64,000 bases of DNA from Oasisia sp. SBJ-2009 (GCA_964017155.1 OZ024854.1:16997555-17061554), one strand, 5' to 3'; shown: positions 40,196 to 52,670, counted from the stretch's first letter. Made by a program: numbers and translations. The notes: a model not told the origin generated them from the sequence alone.

Positions 40196-41510
40196 GTTGA
40201 TTATATAATTGATGATGCTACACGAAGTATTGAACTAACTCTAAAATTTCAATTTCAAAGTAGTAGTTTATTGCTTTTTTAATAGACATAGTTTGTTGTT
40301 AAAGTCATATCATACAATATAATATATGATATATACAATATAAACAACGAATTGTTTTAATGTAACATGCTTTCGGCCCAAACATAATGCACTATTTTAG
40401 CGATGTGGAAACAGCTACTGAATTTAACAGTTACAGGTTTACTAAATGTTGCCCAGTTGTCACTCCCGGTTCCATAATTGCGAGCTCGGAGCGTTTGACG
40501 GAAGATCGTGTCAGAACGGGGAATGATGATAAGTCACGTGACACATGTATACCTCATTTATAATCTGAACTGAAGGCACGCTTTGAAGGGTGCGTGCTGC
40601 CATGTAAATAAATGACTTTTTTTTATTCATTAAAACACATTTCAGCAGTCACTAAGTATAACCAAGAGACACCTCATATAACTCATTATGCCACAAATAT
40701 GTAATAAGCTAGGCATTTAACCACCAGTTATCTTCGGGAGATATGTTGGGAACCTTTGGCATGACAAACATTTCGATCGGTTAAGAAACCTACCCGCAAT
40801 CCTGAAATGTGCTGTTTTGTTGCAACAAGCCCCGTTCTCCCCTACAATGTATTGTCATAACACTCCACTGGTGCATATCATATGGAGTCGTGTCACCACT
40901 ACACAATTATAGTCAATCGGTGCATTTGGTTACCAGCTGAACTGTGAATTTCAAATTGTCACCCATCTCAAATGCTTCTGTCCCCTAAAGTTAGTATCGA
41001 CGACTTTGCTCTACTCAGAATACGTAATCTAACTCAAAATATATTATTTAGCTACGATCGAGTTAGCGTGTGAGTGGTCACATTTCCTCCACCTCGGCTT
41101 GCATCACGGGAGGCAAATGTCAGGATTTCCTGTACGATCGCATGAAAGCAAGGTAACAAGTAAACCTTTTACCTTTTCCGAAATGTCCCGTAGAATAACG
41201 ATTCAGTCCGATAGTTTGGAAAATCAGTTATTGTTCGCAACGTGAAATGTAAATTCCTAAAATTTTGTCAGCATTGTTATTATGGCTGTGGCGCATGCCT
41301 TATCAAGTTATAGTTGATTTTCGTTGTTATTTAATGTATTATTAATTTATTTGTAACAATTATTCTAGTCGATATCCTAAAACCATATTCGAATGAGTAA
41401 GTGTATTAATTGTATAGATGACTTTACCTATTATTATATACCTATTTATTTGTATAGTTTCATTTATAATAATATTAATAATTACAAGATATATTTTAGG
41501 ATTGCAAAGT
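40196..41510. other. Intergenic AT-rich segment
   Basis: Nothing recognised before the pentamer array. Confidence 0.5.
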
Positions 41511-42170
41511 GGCGTGGCGTGGCGTGGCGTGGCGTGGCGTGGCGTGGCGTGGCGTGGCGTGGCGTGGCGTGGCGTGGCGTGGCGTGGCGTGGCGTGGCGT
41601 GGCGTGGCGTGGCGTGGCGTGGCGTGGCGTGGCGTGGCGTGGCGTGGCGTGGCGTGGCGTGGCGTGGCGTGGCGTGGCGTGGCGTGGCGTGGCGTGGCGT
41701 GGCGTGGCGTGGCGTGGCGTGGCGTGGCGTGGCGTGGCGTGGCGTGGCGTGGCGTGGCGTGGCGTGGCGTGGCGTGGCGTGGCGTGGCGTGGCGTGGCGT
41801 GGCGTGGCGTGGCGTGGCGTGGCGTGGCGTGGCGTGGCGTGGCGTGGCGTGGCGTGGCGTGGCGTGGCGTGGCGTGGCGTGGCGTGGCGTGGCGTGGCGT
41901 GGCGTGGCGTGGCGTGGCGTGGCGTGGCGTGGCGTGGCGTGGCGTGGCGTGGCGTGGCGTGGCGTGGCGTGGCGTGGCGTGGCGTGGCGTGGCGTGGCGT
42001 GGCGTGGCGTGGCGTGGCGTGGCGTGGCGTGGCGTGGCGTGGCGTGGCGTGGCGTGGCGTGGCGTGGCGTGGCGTGGCGTGGCGTGGCATGGCATGGCAT
42101 GGCATGGCATGGCATGGCATGGCATGGCATGGCATGGCATGGCATGGCATGGCATGGCATGGCATGGCAT
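41511..42170. repeat. (GGCGT)115(GGCAT)17 pentanucleotide array
   Basis: 575 bp of uninterrupted GGCGT (41511-42085) changes at one point to 85 bp of uninterrupted GGCAT (42086-42170). No unit of one type occurs within the block of the other. All frames on both strands are open because neither the pentamer nor its complement contains a stop in any register, giving Ala-Trp-Arg-Gly-Val or Pro-Arg-His-Ala-Thr polypeptides over 230 codons. I do not interpret these as genes. Confidence 0.97.
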
Positions 42171-42290
42171 GCAGGCACATTGTTTTATAACACGTATATA
42201 AATTGTGATGGCACGATAAAAGGTGGATTTCACTTAATTAGAAAAGAAACCCAAGTTCGCTGTGTCGACGTAAAACGAACCCAATCCGAT

Positions 42291-42657
42291 GTGACAGTAG
42301 GGCCTAGGTGACAGTAGGGCCTAGGTGACAGTAGGACAGCAGGGCCTGTGTGACAGTAGGGCCTAGGTGACAGTAGGGCCTAGGTGACAGTAGGGCCTAG
42401 GTGACAGTAGGGTCAAGGTGACAGTAGGGCCTAGGTGACAGTAGGGCCTAGGTGACAGTAGGGCCTAGGTGACAGTAGGGCCTATGTGACAGTAGGGCCA
42501 AGGTGATAGTAGGGCCTAGGTGACAGTAGGGCCAAGGTGACAGTAGGGCCTAGGCGACAGTAGGGCCTAGGTGACAGTAGGGACTAGGTAACAGTAAGGC
42601 CTGGGTGACAGTAGGGCCTAGGTAACAGTAGGGCCTAGTTGACAGTAGGGCCTAGTA
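42291..42657. repeat. 17-bp minisatellite
   Basis: About 21 copies of GTGACAGTAGGGCCTAG, with AAG, TAT and GTC variants and one shortened unit near 42335. It starts 120 bases after the pentamer array. Confidence 0.93.
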
Positions 42658-43600
42658 GGCATGTAGTGGTAGAAAGAGTTGTAGAGAATCGGTTCACGAG
42701 ACGCACCCGTGCTCGACATTCACGCCTCTTCGACGGCGCGTCCCACGCCACCGCAGCAGACGACATTTTGATGGATTGGACCGGGAGACGCGTCGGTCGG
42801 TTACAACAGCGATTGATGGTGTTGCTCGTGGGTCGTCATTGTCGCAGCACACACGACAGTGACGGCAGCACACACAAGTGTCACGGCTTCATAGACTCGC
42901 GCAGACAGTCGCATTGGTAAATAGAGTCTCGACTACCATGTGTTCTGATTGAACATCCATCAACATCTGTGTAAGGGCAGGTATTACTTGGTCACGGCCA
43001 CGTACGGAGGTGTTAACCTTAGAGGCAGACGTGGATCCGCAATGACATTTAACCTGTCTGGTTGACGCCTTGCCGTGCCTGCAGGGTCCCAGGTATACTC
43101 AGGAAAAGGTTACCTCCTTCCACCATTGGAACCAGCAAGGCGAAGACAGCTTTGAGGCGATAGTTCAACGTGTCCTGATTAAATAGTTACGTTGAAGGAA
43201 ATACCAATAAACGTGAATCCATGTAAGATTATATAATTATAGATAGGTAAACGTATGGTAGAACAGCTAAGTAAGATTACGCGTGCATCATATTAGAATG
43301 ACACAATATTATTATATGCCTACTGCTATTAGAAAACGTGTGCACTCGTCGTAATATGTCGGCAGCCAATCTCTAAGTGTCAGTCTTAGTTTGTGTGTCT
43401 TTCTCTTGTTACAGCCACGAGTACATTTCGTGGTCGATCCATATATATCAAGCGTATATAAATCTATATATATATATATCTATGCTCGATCCAACCAAAA
43501 CCGTTTTTGGGGCCTGTCGAACCCCTCTCATTTGACTAAAACCAGTCTCCATGTATTCGTGGAACAGTGGCGTCACCTGGGGAATCTACATTCTAAAATG
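42658..43600. other. Intergenic segment
   Basis: No recognised coding region. A short CpG-rich open frame at 42639-42920 has no motif. Confidence 0.45.
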
Positions 43601-43945
43601 TGTTATAGTGAGGCAGATATGTGATTTGATTGTGGGTTTGGAGGTAAAAGCACCAACATTGGCATAGTTGATGCTAAGAAGGTACTAATTGATTTCAGAT
43701 ATATTGCCAAGCTAAATTTTTCCCATGGGGCCCTAAAATTTGAAACATCCCAAATGGCCGCCACCCGAGTCGCGAAATTCTAATTATCGTCATATCTTCC
43801 TGAATAAATATCGTATAAACATAAATGAAGTGTTGTTGTGTGTGTTTTCTGACATAAGGAATCAAATGCCACCACCTATTTGTCGATACAATGCATTAAA
43901 ATTCATATTATGATGATACTGATGTTAAAATGGGTGCGGCCAAGG

Positions 43946-46145
43946 CGAAATTATACGTCACTCGATGGATGTTATCAAGCGCGCTGTCGAACATCTGAAC
44001 CCTGGACAGGTTCTTGTACTCACAGTGGATCAACCTTTGTTTGCGATTGCGAAGATCATCCAATGGAATTGGCCAGAATTATACGGAGAAGACAAGTTTG
44101 TAGTTCTACTTGGCGGGCTATATATAGAGATGGCAACCTTGGCGACCCTCCGATATTTGTTCGACGGAAGTGGCTGGACAAATGTTCTCACTAAGGCAGG
44201 TATTGCGACTCCAGGAACGGCTGACTCCTTTCTCAAGGGCACACATGTTAAACGAACCAGGCATGCACACCAAGTCACCTCCAGTGCATTGTCAATTATG
44301 CTTCGTACAGCATATGATGCATATTGCTTGGACACAAGTGAACCACTACCGTTTGATGATTGGTGTGTGAAGCAGGTTGAGGCTTGTCCACAGTTCCACT
44401 ACTGGTACATGGTCATGCACTTGGAATGCCTTATGCTGGTCTTTGTGCGATCAATTCGCGAAGGAAACTTCCCACTCTACATCACTGCATTGAGAGCACT
44501 GGCTCCATGGTTCTTTGCCCTGGACCACACACACTATTCCCGCTGGGTTCCCGTACATATACGTGATATGACAACACTGCACGAACGACTCCCTGAGTTT
44601 GACCGAGGCAGCTTCGTAGTGCACAAGTCGACCCGTTCCTTCTCAGCCATAGCTATCGACCACGCGCATGAGCAAACCAACGCAGTCGTCAAAGGTGATG
44701 GTGGAGCAATCGGTTTGACGCAAAACCCTAAAGCTCTACTGCGATGGATGGTAGCTGGACCAGAACTTGCGAGGACCATCGACGGCTTTGAAACAGAATG
44801 CCTGGATAACCACACTGGCAGGGACAATGGCAGGCACCACGAACACACAATGGCTGTACAAGTCACCTTTGCAAGCGAAGTTCAGGCTCTCGTGGAAGTG
44901 ACCGAAGACCTTGGGAATCCGTTCATGGAGGTGAGTGGAGATCTTCTGGTTTTGGATACCAGAGACATCGCAGATCTAGCCGTAATGACAACATTGCGAG
45001 GGATAGAGAAGAAGGGGCATGATCAGTACGACAGCTTTGTAACGGATCGGTTGGTTGAGCGTACATCACATGTATCAGTCACCATCTCTAAGAACAGTAT
45101 GCCACTGTTCAACAGACCATCCAAAAGGACACCATCCAAAGCTACACAGATGATAACATCCCTCAAGGGCGACTGTGCACTATTTTCCAGGCTGTACATC
45201 GCGTGCCAGACACCAGACGGAGACTTGGACAATTTCTTCAAGCATGAAAATCATCCTTGTCGCAGCTGGGAAAATTGTGGTTCGGTACAAAGGCAGATCT
45301 CACAGATTGCCTGGAGAAGCTGTGCACACCCAAAGGCGAAGCTCCAGTCATCGACGTCATCATACTGGATGGAGCTGCTATCATCAACATGCTGAAGCCA
45401 GTTGGAGCGAAAACCTTCCAAGACTATGCCATGTTAGGGTTCCTTCCATACATCAAAGCACTGTTGACTAGAGTCACAAGGGTGGACATCATCTGGGATG
45501 TCTACATACCAGATAGCCTGAAGTCCACAGCAAGAGAAAATCGTGGAAAGGGCGTCAGACGACATGTTGCAGCAGCCAACTCCATCCCGGGAAACTGACA
45601 GGAGTTCCTGCGAGTGGACGAGAACAAGACAGAACTATTCAACTTCCTAGCACATGAAGTCGTGGAAAATCTGTCTACAGAGAAAGAAGTCTTCTCAACC
45701 TGTGGGAAGCATGTGCTGTGCTCACGTGTCCGTCAAGATGTCTCGGCCTTGGCACCATGCTCTCACGAAGAGGCGGATACGCGCATGTTCCTGCATGCCA
45801 AGGATGCGGCCGAAAAAAGTCATCGGCGGATCATGCTGCGAACAGTGGATACATACGTTGTCGTTCTGGCTGTCTCCACTGTTGTGTCAATGGAGAACAC
45901 ATAGCTGTGGATAGCGTTTGGCACGGGTAAACACCTGAGGTATATGCCAGCTCATGAAATTGCCACCTTTTTGGGTGCAGAGAAAGCACAAGCTCTTCCC
46001 ATGTTCCACGCCTTCACCGGTTGTGACACAGTCTCGTCGTTTGCTGGGAAAGGCAAAAAGACAGTCTTCGACACGTGAACGTCATTCAATGCTGCAACGG
46101 AGGTCTTCGCTAGACTTGTCACACGAACCGACAAGTTTGGACAAT
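43946..46145 (+). pseudogene. Uncharacterised transposon-associated protein family, middle and C-terminal part (decayed)
   Basis: I recognise this as a large uncharacterised protein family repeated in many invertebrate genomes; its biochemical role is not known to me. 43965-45395 reads MDVIKRAVEHLNPGQ, LTVDQPLFAIAKIIQWNWPE, then DGSGWTNVLTKAGIATPGTA and RTRHAHQVTSSAL. A frameshift near 45255 moves the frame to TKADLTDCLEKLCTPKGEAP, VIDVIILDGAAI, then EEADTRMFLHAKDA, TVDTYVVVLAV and MFHAFTGCDTVSSFAGKGK. In-frame TGA (45596), TAG (45902) and TGA (about 46076) interrupt it; two look like Trp codons changed to TGA. The acidic EEADTR / DT / TGCD spacing resembles PIN/FEN-like nucleases, which is inference only. 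Confidence 0.75.
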
Positions 46146-46940
46146 GTCTGCATGTGTATCAGTATCATATGACAGGCCGTGTATCAGTATCATATGACAG
46201 AGTTATGAATATCTCCATGGACATGGCCACCGCTGCAGCAAGCCAATATCAAAGCGATGGTGTTGTGTGTCCTCTCATCCTCCGAAATGGTATTTTCACA
46301 ACTGCTGCAGTTGATAATATTGACCACAATCCCAGCTCGAACACGGCTCAGGATGCATTTCATTGCACAGGAATATCACTATTCCAAAACCGGGAAGAAG
46401 AATTTAATGGTGTCCAGAGAGAAAGAGCTATCTTACCATGCTTACAACCAGGAATTTCAAACAAGAAGATACCACAACTATCGGAATCCTACACAAATTT
46501 GACTTCAGTGACAGCAAGGAAGAAAGACCCAGCAGTCCCAATGACGACTGGACGACTTACCAGCCAGTGATAGTAGTCTTCTTTACGCAGCTCTCGAAGA
46601 CGAAAAGAAATGGCAGAAATCTACACAAAAATCGTACGATAAGAGGTCCAGAGTATTGATGATCCGATCGCTTGGGCTGCATTCCATTCCAGTGCACACG
46701 CACCACGTAACTTTGATGTCACCATCACATCACTTCTGCCACTCTTCCCTGATGACTCCAAGTCTGTGGCCATGATACGTCACTCGATGGATGTTATCAA
46801 GCGCGCTGTCGAACGTCTGAATCCTGGACAGGCTCCTGTACTCACAGTGGATCAACCTTTGTTTGCGATTGCGAAGATCATCCAATGGAATTGGCCAGAA
46901 TCATACGGAGAAGACAAGTTTGTAGTTCTACTTTCTAGTC
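46146..46940 (+). pseudogene. Same family, N-terminal part located downstream of the C-terminal part
   Basis: 46179-46390 reads VSVSYDRVMNISMDMATAAA then GVVCPLILRNGIFTTAAVDN and IDHNPSSNTAQDAFHCTGIS, which in this family belongs upstream of the region at 43.9 kb. After a frame change, 46660-46935 reads DDPIAWAAFHSSAHAP, LLPLFPDDSKSVAMIRHSMD and RAVERLNPGQ. It ends in VVLL where it departs from the earlier copy. 46773-46935 duplicates 43946-44113 at about 96% identity by eye. The C-terminal frame runs in phase into this N-terminal segment, and a 22-bp phrase (GTGTATCAGTATCATATGAC plus AG) is directly repeated at the junction (46153 and 46179). Confidence 0.72.
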
Positions 46941-46989
46941 CATTTTACATCGATATATCTGCCATTGTATCACATTTGCCAACTGTGAA

Positions 46990-47885
46990 GGCTTCAATTA
47001 GATAGCATAGTAATCATACACGAATGATGGTACTTGGTGTAGTATTAATTATGTCACTCAGTTGTATATTATATATATGTTAGGGTGTTTTTTTATTTGT
47101 ATTGGTGGCTTTTAGCAGTGAGTCGAGTCTGTGTATTTTCACCATTTTGTTTAAGATGGGATGTCTAGGAGCAGTTGCGTATTCGGCAACTGTGAACACT
47201 ATTAAGATGTGATGTCGAGCAGCAGTTCAGTGTCTATCAGATTTATTGTTTTTGTTCACAACTGTATGCGTTTGGAATTACCAAATTTGTTTGTTAATGT
47301 TTCTAGTCAATTTTATATCAGTTTGTCAGTCATTGTATGGCATTGTGTAAAGGCTTCAATTGGATAATGTTGTAATAATACAGTAGTGATGGCAGTATTA
47401 ATTATGTCACTCAGTTGTATATTTGTTTTATTTTATATTGTTGCTTTTTTGCCAAAATGATGAGTCCAGTCTTATGTTCAACATTTTGTTTTGAATGGTG
47501 CTTTATTTTATTTATTTTTGTTTCATCTTGTCAAGCTGTATAAAATGACAGCAATTATCATTATTGAATATCGATGCTAACGTTTTGAATTATATTCAAT
47601 ATAAATATGTATGAACAGTTGAAAATATGATTCCATGCTATTGTACCAACATGATTAGCAATAACAAAATATCCATTTATTGCACCCAAATTTCTTGTCA
47701 TTTTGCATTTTTACGACCATATTTTACACATATTTCTTGTAAATATAATTTTTGTTACATTTTACCATTCAAATGATGGTTCCGTTGGAATCCCCATACC
47801 TGAAAACATAGAAATAGACACTTCATTCTTCTTTGTATGTCAATTATTAATGAAGATAAAGCCTTTTCTTAATTTTCACACTTCG
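46990..47885. other. AT-rich non-coding segment inside the putative element
   Basis: Contains imperfect direct repeats: TAGTCCATTTTACATCGATA / TAGTCAATTTTATATCAGTT (about 46937 and 47306) and AATTATGTCACTCAGTTGTA at about 47046 and 47399. The second half therefore looks like a diverged duplicate of the first (period about 355 bp). Confidence 0.6.
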
Positions 47886-48399
47886 ATTGGTGGCCATCTT
47901 GGATTTGGTCATTTTATGGACACCAGGAGGAAAATTGAGCTTGGCATTATATCTAAAATCGTTTAGTACATCTTTAACATCAACTATGCCAATTTTGGTG
48001 CTTTTACCACCAAACCCACAATCCATCTTATTTTTGCCACATATCCGCCTCACAATTATGTCCATGATGTCTTCGTTAATTAAAGGGGACTGAATGCAGC
48101 TGTTATACGATGTTACACATTGCAATGTATAAGTATACATTAATTGTGACAGAAACCAACTCATTTACAAGAAAACTCAATAGATAGAATTATATACGAA
48201 AACGAAAGACATCTGAAATCGCATGACTTTATTGTCCGTTTAAAAACATGTTTATACCATACCATTTATAACATACCCATACCCTGTCAAACAAACTACG
48301 AACAACTGAAGAAAACTACAGCGAGTAATAAAAATCAAATGCAATGGAATATAAAGTTAGCCTAAAGCCTAAGTCCCACTGTCCCGGTTCTGGCCACGG

Positions 48400-48725
48400 T
48401 GTACCTCGGTGAAAATGTCCAGGTGCTCCGGTGTGACGCGTGAAGATTTGGTTCATTTGTATAATTATTTTAGTCCCATATATACAGTGGTATTGCCGGT
48501 GTCGCCATGGTGTTACCACGGTTTGAACCCCGGATCATCCCGGTGTAGCCACGGTGTCACACGGCCGTATACGGTGTCACCCCGGAGTGTTAAGGATATG
48601 CCACGGTGTCGCCCCGGTTTGGTGCCTGTTTGTCACGGTTCTGCCCGATGTGACCACGGTTCTCCCCGGTATGGCCACAGTTCTCCCCGGTTTAGTCTCG
48701 GTCTGTCCCGGTCTGTTGGGACTGT
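48400..48725. repeat. Degenerate CCGGT/CACGGT-rich tandem repeat
   Basis: Irregular units of the type CCACGGTGTCGCCCCGGT and CCACGGTTCTCCCCGGTATGG, about 15-17 bp each. It is too diverged for a strict period. Confidence 0.6.
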
Positions 48726-49813
48726 ATTCGGTTTTAATGTTTTGTTTCCCATCAAGGCGGTGTAATTCGAATTGGTTGGTTTCGAAGTGTGCCTAAAATA
48801 AAATAAATATACGCGACTATTTGAAATTATGCCATGAAAGTATTTTTTACGTTTACACATTTATTGTTTACATATTGTCTAAGACTAAGTAGGTCTTAGT
48901 AGATGCTTAAAAAACTGTAATAGGCTGTATGATAAAACTTTAATAAAACTCGCAACATTGCATTATACATACATTCCTGTACCGCCTCTATACCTTTGCC
49001 ACTGAATCAAAACCAAAGAGCGAAATAGAAAAATAAAGTTTAATTTTTACAACCCTATTCATAATCACGACACCTACTGACCTAGTGGCTAGTGGGTCCT
49101 ATTCAACCAATCAATCAATATGTTTATTTTACAGTCACAGTCCCACAGAGAGCAAATCAATGAGCGTCTGTAAACATGTAACAAAGTTAAAAACGAGGCA
49201 AACCGGTTTTTGAAAAGTATAAACATTTCACTGCGCCATAATCTGTGATGGTGTACATACACAACCGTGTCGAGGCTAGTGTATTTTCTTGGACTTGTCC
49301 CTTGATGATATAATTTTGGGTATTGCCTATTGGGTCTTGTTAGTCTGGTAAAATTATAGATACTTGACTACTTAGCTCGAAGTCTAACCAGTTTCAAAGC
49401 ATAAATTGCTAATATCATTATATGAACGATAGGCATTTAGGTAACGTATGGTGGAAACATGTGCCTTGTGTGCTTACACGAGAAATTTCGAAGGAATATA
49501 TGAGACGATGTATATTACTAGTAGGCCGCTACGTAAAATTATGTCGCCACTTACCTCGCACAATTTCGAAATTCCTGGCTTTGCTTTCCATCCCTCACGA
49601 TTGGCATTACCTTCCCATGCTTCTAATATTTTCCTATCCAAAAAAGGAATCCATATAACTGAAATTTGTTGCTGTTATTGGAGCATCCCCAAGTAGAACA
49701 GCAAGACATTATAATTATGCTATACTGCTGGAAGACGCTATAAATTAGACCGAAAATGGCGTCCACATTCATCGACCAATCAACAATCGGTACGTTAATG
49801 ACCAAACTCTATC
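48726..49813. other. Intergenic segment
   Basis: No recognised coding region. AATCAATCAATATGTTTATTTTACAG-type sequence near 49110-49135 resembles a reversed LINE 3' end with a TTGA tail. The frames at 49422-49696 lack motifs. Confidence 0.4.
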
Positions 49814-49994
49814 TAAAGGGGGTGTCACACGTACGAGTGCCTCGGACGAGTCACTCGTACGAGTGCCTCGTACGAGTCACTCGTACGAGAACATGTCACA
49901 CGTAGTCGTGGCTAAACAATCGAGTCGGGAGAGTTGCGTAAATGACGTCATAAGGTGAAGGCCATTACAGACGCACACGTGCTTCTTTACGGCA

Positions 49995-50350
49995 ATGGCT
50001 GACAGTTGAAGCAGCAGCAGTGAAGAAGAACATGCAATTTTGCTCGGTGCGTTGGGTGTACTGCGGGCAAATTAATGACGAAGAAGAGAAAGAAAAGCTG
50101 AAGAAACGGAAAAGATGGTGGGTTCGCCTAAGCATTGCGCGGCGCCAGCAGTTCGGCGCATTCCATGCTCTGGTGAAGGACATTAAAGTGGAGGACCCCA
50201 GGCCCAGAACATTTCCAAACTTTGTCCGGATGGATGCACAGCAATTTCAATATCTTCTTCGCCGTTAATTGTCCACAAAGACACAGCCATGGGCGACGCA
50301 ATACCACTTGCTGAGCGCCTTGCTGTAACTCTTCGATTTCTAGCGACGAT
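49995..50350 (+). pseudogene. Harbinger transposase, first coding exon remnant
   Basis: The ATG at 49995 is followed after four codons by TGA, then SSSSEEEHAILLGALGVLRA. A frame change leads to KKRKRWWVRLSIARRQQFGA, FHALVKDIKVEDP and FPNFVRMDAQQFQYLLRR. A second frame change near 50268 gives DTAMGDAIPLAERLAVTLRF then LAT at 50344. These match the HARBI1-type blocks RRRRWWVRPWxxRR, FHxLVxEL, FRMxxxxFxxLL and ERLAVTLRFLATG. After LAT the sequence reads GATATATT where a GT donor is expected, so the splice donor appears mutated. Confidence 0.83.
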
Positions 50351-51807
50351 ATATTACATAATTTATTGTGTGAACATTATGTTGACGTTTCAATGATTTT
50401 ATTGCTTTAGTATAATGCTTGGCATGGGCCATGGCTTCAACTATTATCGTATATTTTATACGTATTAGCTGGACCTGTGCAATCTACAAAAAGCAGCAAC
50501 CATCTGCAGATTGCGCAGGGAAGACGTGTCTATTTATAGATTGGACCTGGTGGCCACGCTAATATTGGTGCACGTTGTCGTTGCTAAACTTCAGACAGAG
50601 CTTAGTCACAGGTTTGTTGTCATATATTGCCTACCTACCAAGGTATGTTATACAGTAATGAAATGCGGTGAGAACTTGAGAATCTTGTCTTGTCGGTATA
50701 CTGGCCAACACTCCTGGTGAAGTCAAACGGTCAGAAATGTGGTCAGAACAAATGTTTTTTTCCATGTAGGTGGTGTAGACATTAATTGTAATTAACATTA
50801 AATGTTTGATTTAGCATTGTTAACCACTTAAAATATGTATATGAAGCATCAGGTATACCATCAGGCATGTATCAGTACTCTTTCATAAATGGATTATTTA
50901 TTATCCCTAAAAATAAACCCCTACTTGGTAACAACCAAACCTATAAACAAGCAACCTGGGGCAGTTTGTCACACAACAATATTCACTATTATACACTGTT
51001 GATATTCTGTGTATACATTTGTTTGATAAATAGAAGGTTTGCATGGCCTTGTCGTGTCTTACACGCAACAGCTGTTACTATGTGCAAGCATGGGGGTGTA
51101 TAATTAATACTACTGTTAGTGGTTTATGGTCATCTTGGCTTAATTTAAAACTAGGTTGTCTGTTCCTTGATTAGCTTGGGTATATAATTATCATCACTGT
51201 ATTTGCTAAATAAGTTGCAATTTGTATCAGTATTGTGAGCAGTATATATTTATGGTTTTGTTTACAATTTAAATATTTCATGTACACAACAATAACATTG
51301 TAAACTGGTTTAGATAGATTTGGCTAACTGAAGTGCAATGTACATGCTAGCAACACTATGATTATAATAAGTGTCGAATACACCTCACTTTGCTTTACTA
51401 GAACCCTAATTCAGAGAAAAACAACTAAGCGGATGGTGACAGGATTTGATGGTGAAAATTAATAATCAAGTAATGCAGTGATTGATTTACCACAAATTCT
51501 ATGGAGGAATGTTAATTTATCATTAATTTTTGCAACAGGTATCCAGGGCACATACATATTTAAAAACCAATCAACCACACAAACATCTGTTCCAGAATGT
51601 GACCCATCCCGAAATAGTGCATGGTATGAACCTAAGTTTGAACGTATATAAATACATGTCTAAAAAATGCACTGAACACTTGGTCCACTCTGGATTCCTC
51701 GAACCCTGATAAAATATAATCACTGCAATACTTGTGACTAGTAATGTTAATTCACACACATTTATTTTTACAAATGCAAGTTATTATTTCATGATATATG
51801 TCCTACA

Positions 51808-51925
51808 GGTAACAGTTACCAATCTCTTGAGTATCAGTACAGGATTGGTCATACTACCATTGAGAAGATAATCCCATAGACATGTTCAGCAATCTATCTT
51901 GCACCGAAGGACAGATACATAAAGG
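51808..51925 (+). pseudogene. Harbinger transposase, second coding exon remnant
   Basis: The acceptor-like ATATATGTCCTACAG is followed by codons GNSYQSLEYQYRIGHTTIEK then IIP, TAG, TCSAIYLAPKDRYIKV, then a donor-like AAG/GTGTAG. This continues the LAT/G-x-S-x-x-S-L-x-x-x-F/Y-R-I-G block of Harbinger transposases directly after exon 1. The in-frame TAG disables it. The following exon with the DDE catalytic residues (a GAIDGKH-like block) was not found. Confidence 0.78.
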
Positions 51926-52356
51926 TGTAGAGTTGGTTGTTTATGAAGTCATGAATTCAGTTAATAATAAATAACACATCTTTATAAATCATTTAGTCAT
52001 AAGGTGTTAAAACATTAATTAAATATTTGAAAATGTCAGATAAAGCAGTATAGCAATCCGTGGAAGGAAGCTGTGTGACCCTGACAATGTTTTTACATCA
52101 AATTATATTTTCTTGCATCTATGAACACAATGCCAAACGATTTGGACCACACTTTTAGACAGAGTGAAGTTCATAACTATAATGAATCTAAATATAATGA
52201 GCAATTGCTTAGTTAAGAGGAACAACTGTGAAATCCCAATTCTGGCTTGACCAATATCATACTACTATAGACAAAAGAAACAATGGGTATTGTCATGTCA
52301 ATGTCATATTGAAGTAGTAGACAATGTCCCAGCTTTTGAAACAATGTTGTATTATT

Positions 52357-52542
52357 TTATTTATGTGATATCATCTCATCCAAATGAGCGGCAACACACA
52401 AATAAGTTTTCACACCAATATCACTCCTTCGGTTGGAACCAGTGATATGTAGTCTTCGTACAAGATATCCATTATTTGTATCATAATCTCGTCCATGCAT
52501 CATTGTAGCCTTTTTTCTGGAAAAAAGGGCAGACACAATCAC
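52357..52542 (-). other. Open frame inside the Harbinger element, unassigned
   Basis: A 61-codon frame containing ATMMHGRDYDTNNGYLVRRL with no motif I recognise. Harbinger elements usually carry a second Myb/MADF-like gene, but nothing here shows that. Probably chance. Confidence 0.2.
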
Positions 52543-52670
52543 TTGTATGTATATTACACATTTGTATTATTAATAACACATACCCCATAGATATATTAGG
52601 ATCTTATCAGAGTTATTTCATATTTATTATATGCATATCATGTGCTGATCATGTAACACCTATTATGGTA

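Larger units (their letters stand above)
43602..48056. mobile_element. Putative transposable element with inverted flanks and a permuted protein remnant
   Basis: A segment of about 170 bp at 43602-43775 recurs inverted at 47886-48056 (shared landmarks GTGAGGCRGATATGTG, ATTGTGGGTTTGG, GGTAAAAGCACCAA, TTGGCATAGTTGATG, AGATGGCC-like). Weaker similarity extends inward about 110 bases on each side. Between them lies the decayed protein-coding remnant described separately, followed by about 800 bp of AT-rich DNA (46990-47760) with no coding content. No target duplication could be identified. The inverted flanks may instead be a conserved exon in two orientations. Confidence 0.55.

Noticed and set aside
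41360..42311. Several open frames of 230-297 codons on both strands
   Set aside because: All come from the GGCGT pentamer, which has no stop codon in any register on either strand.
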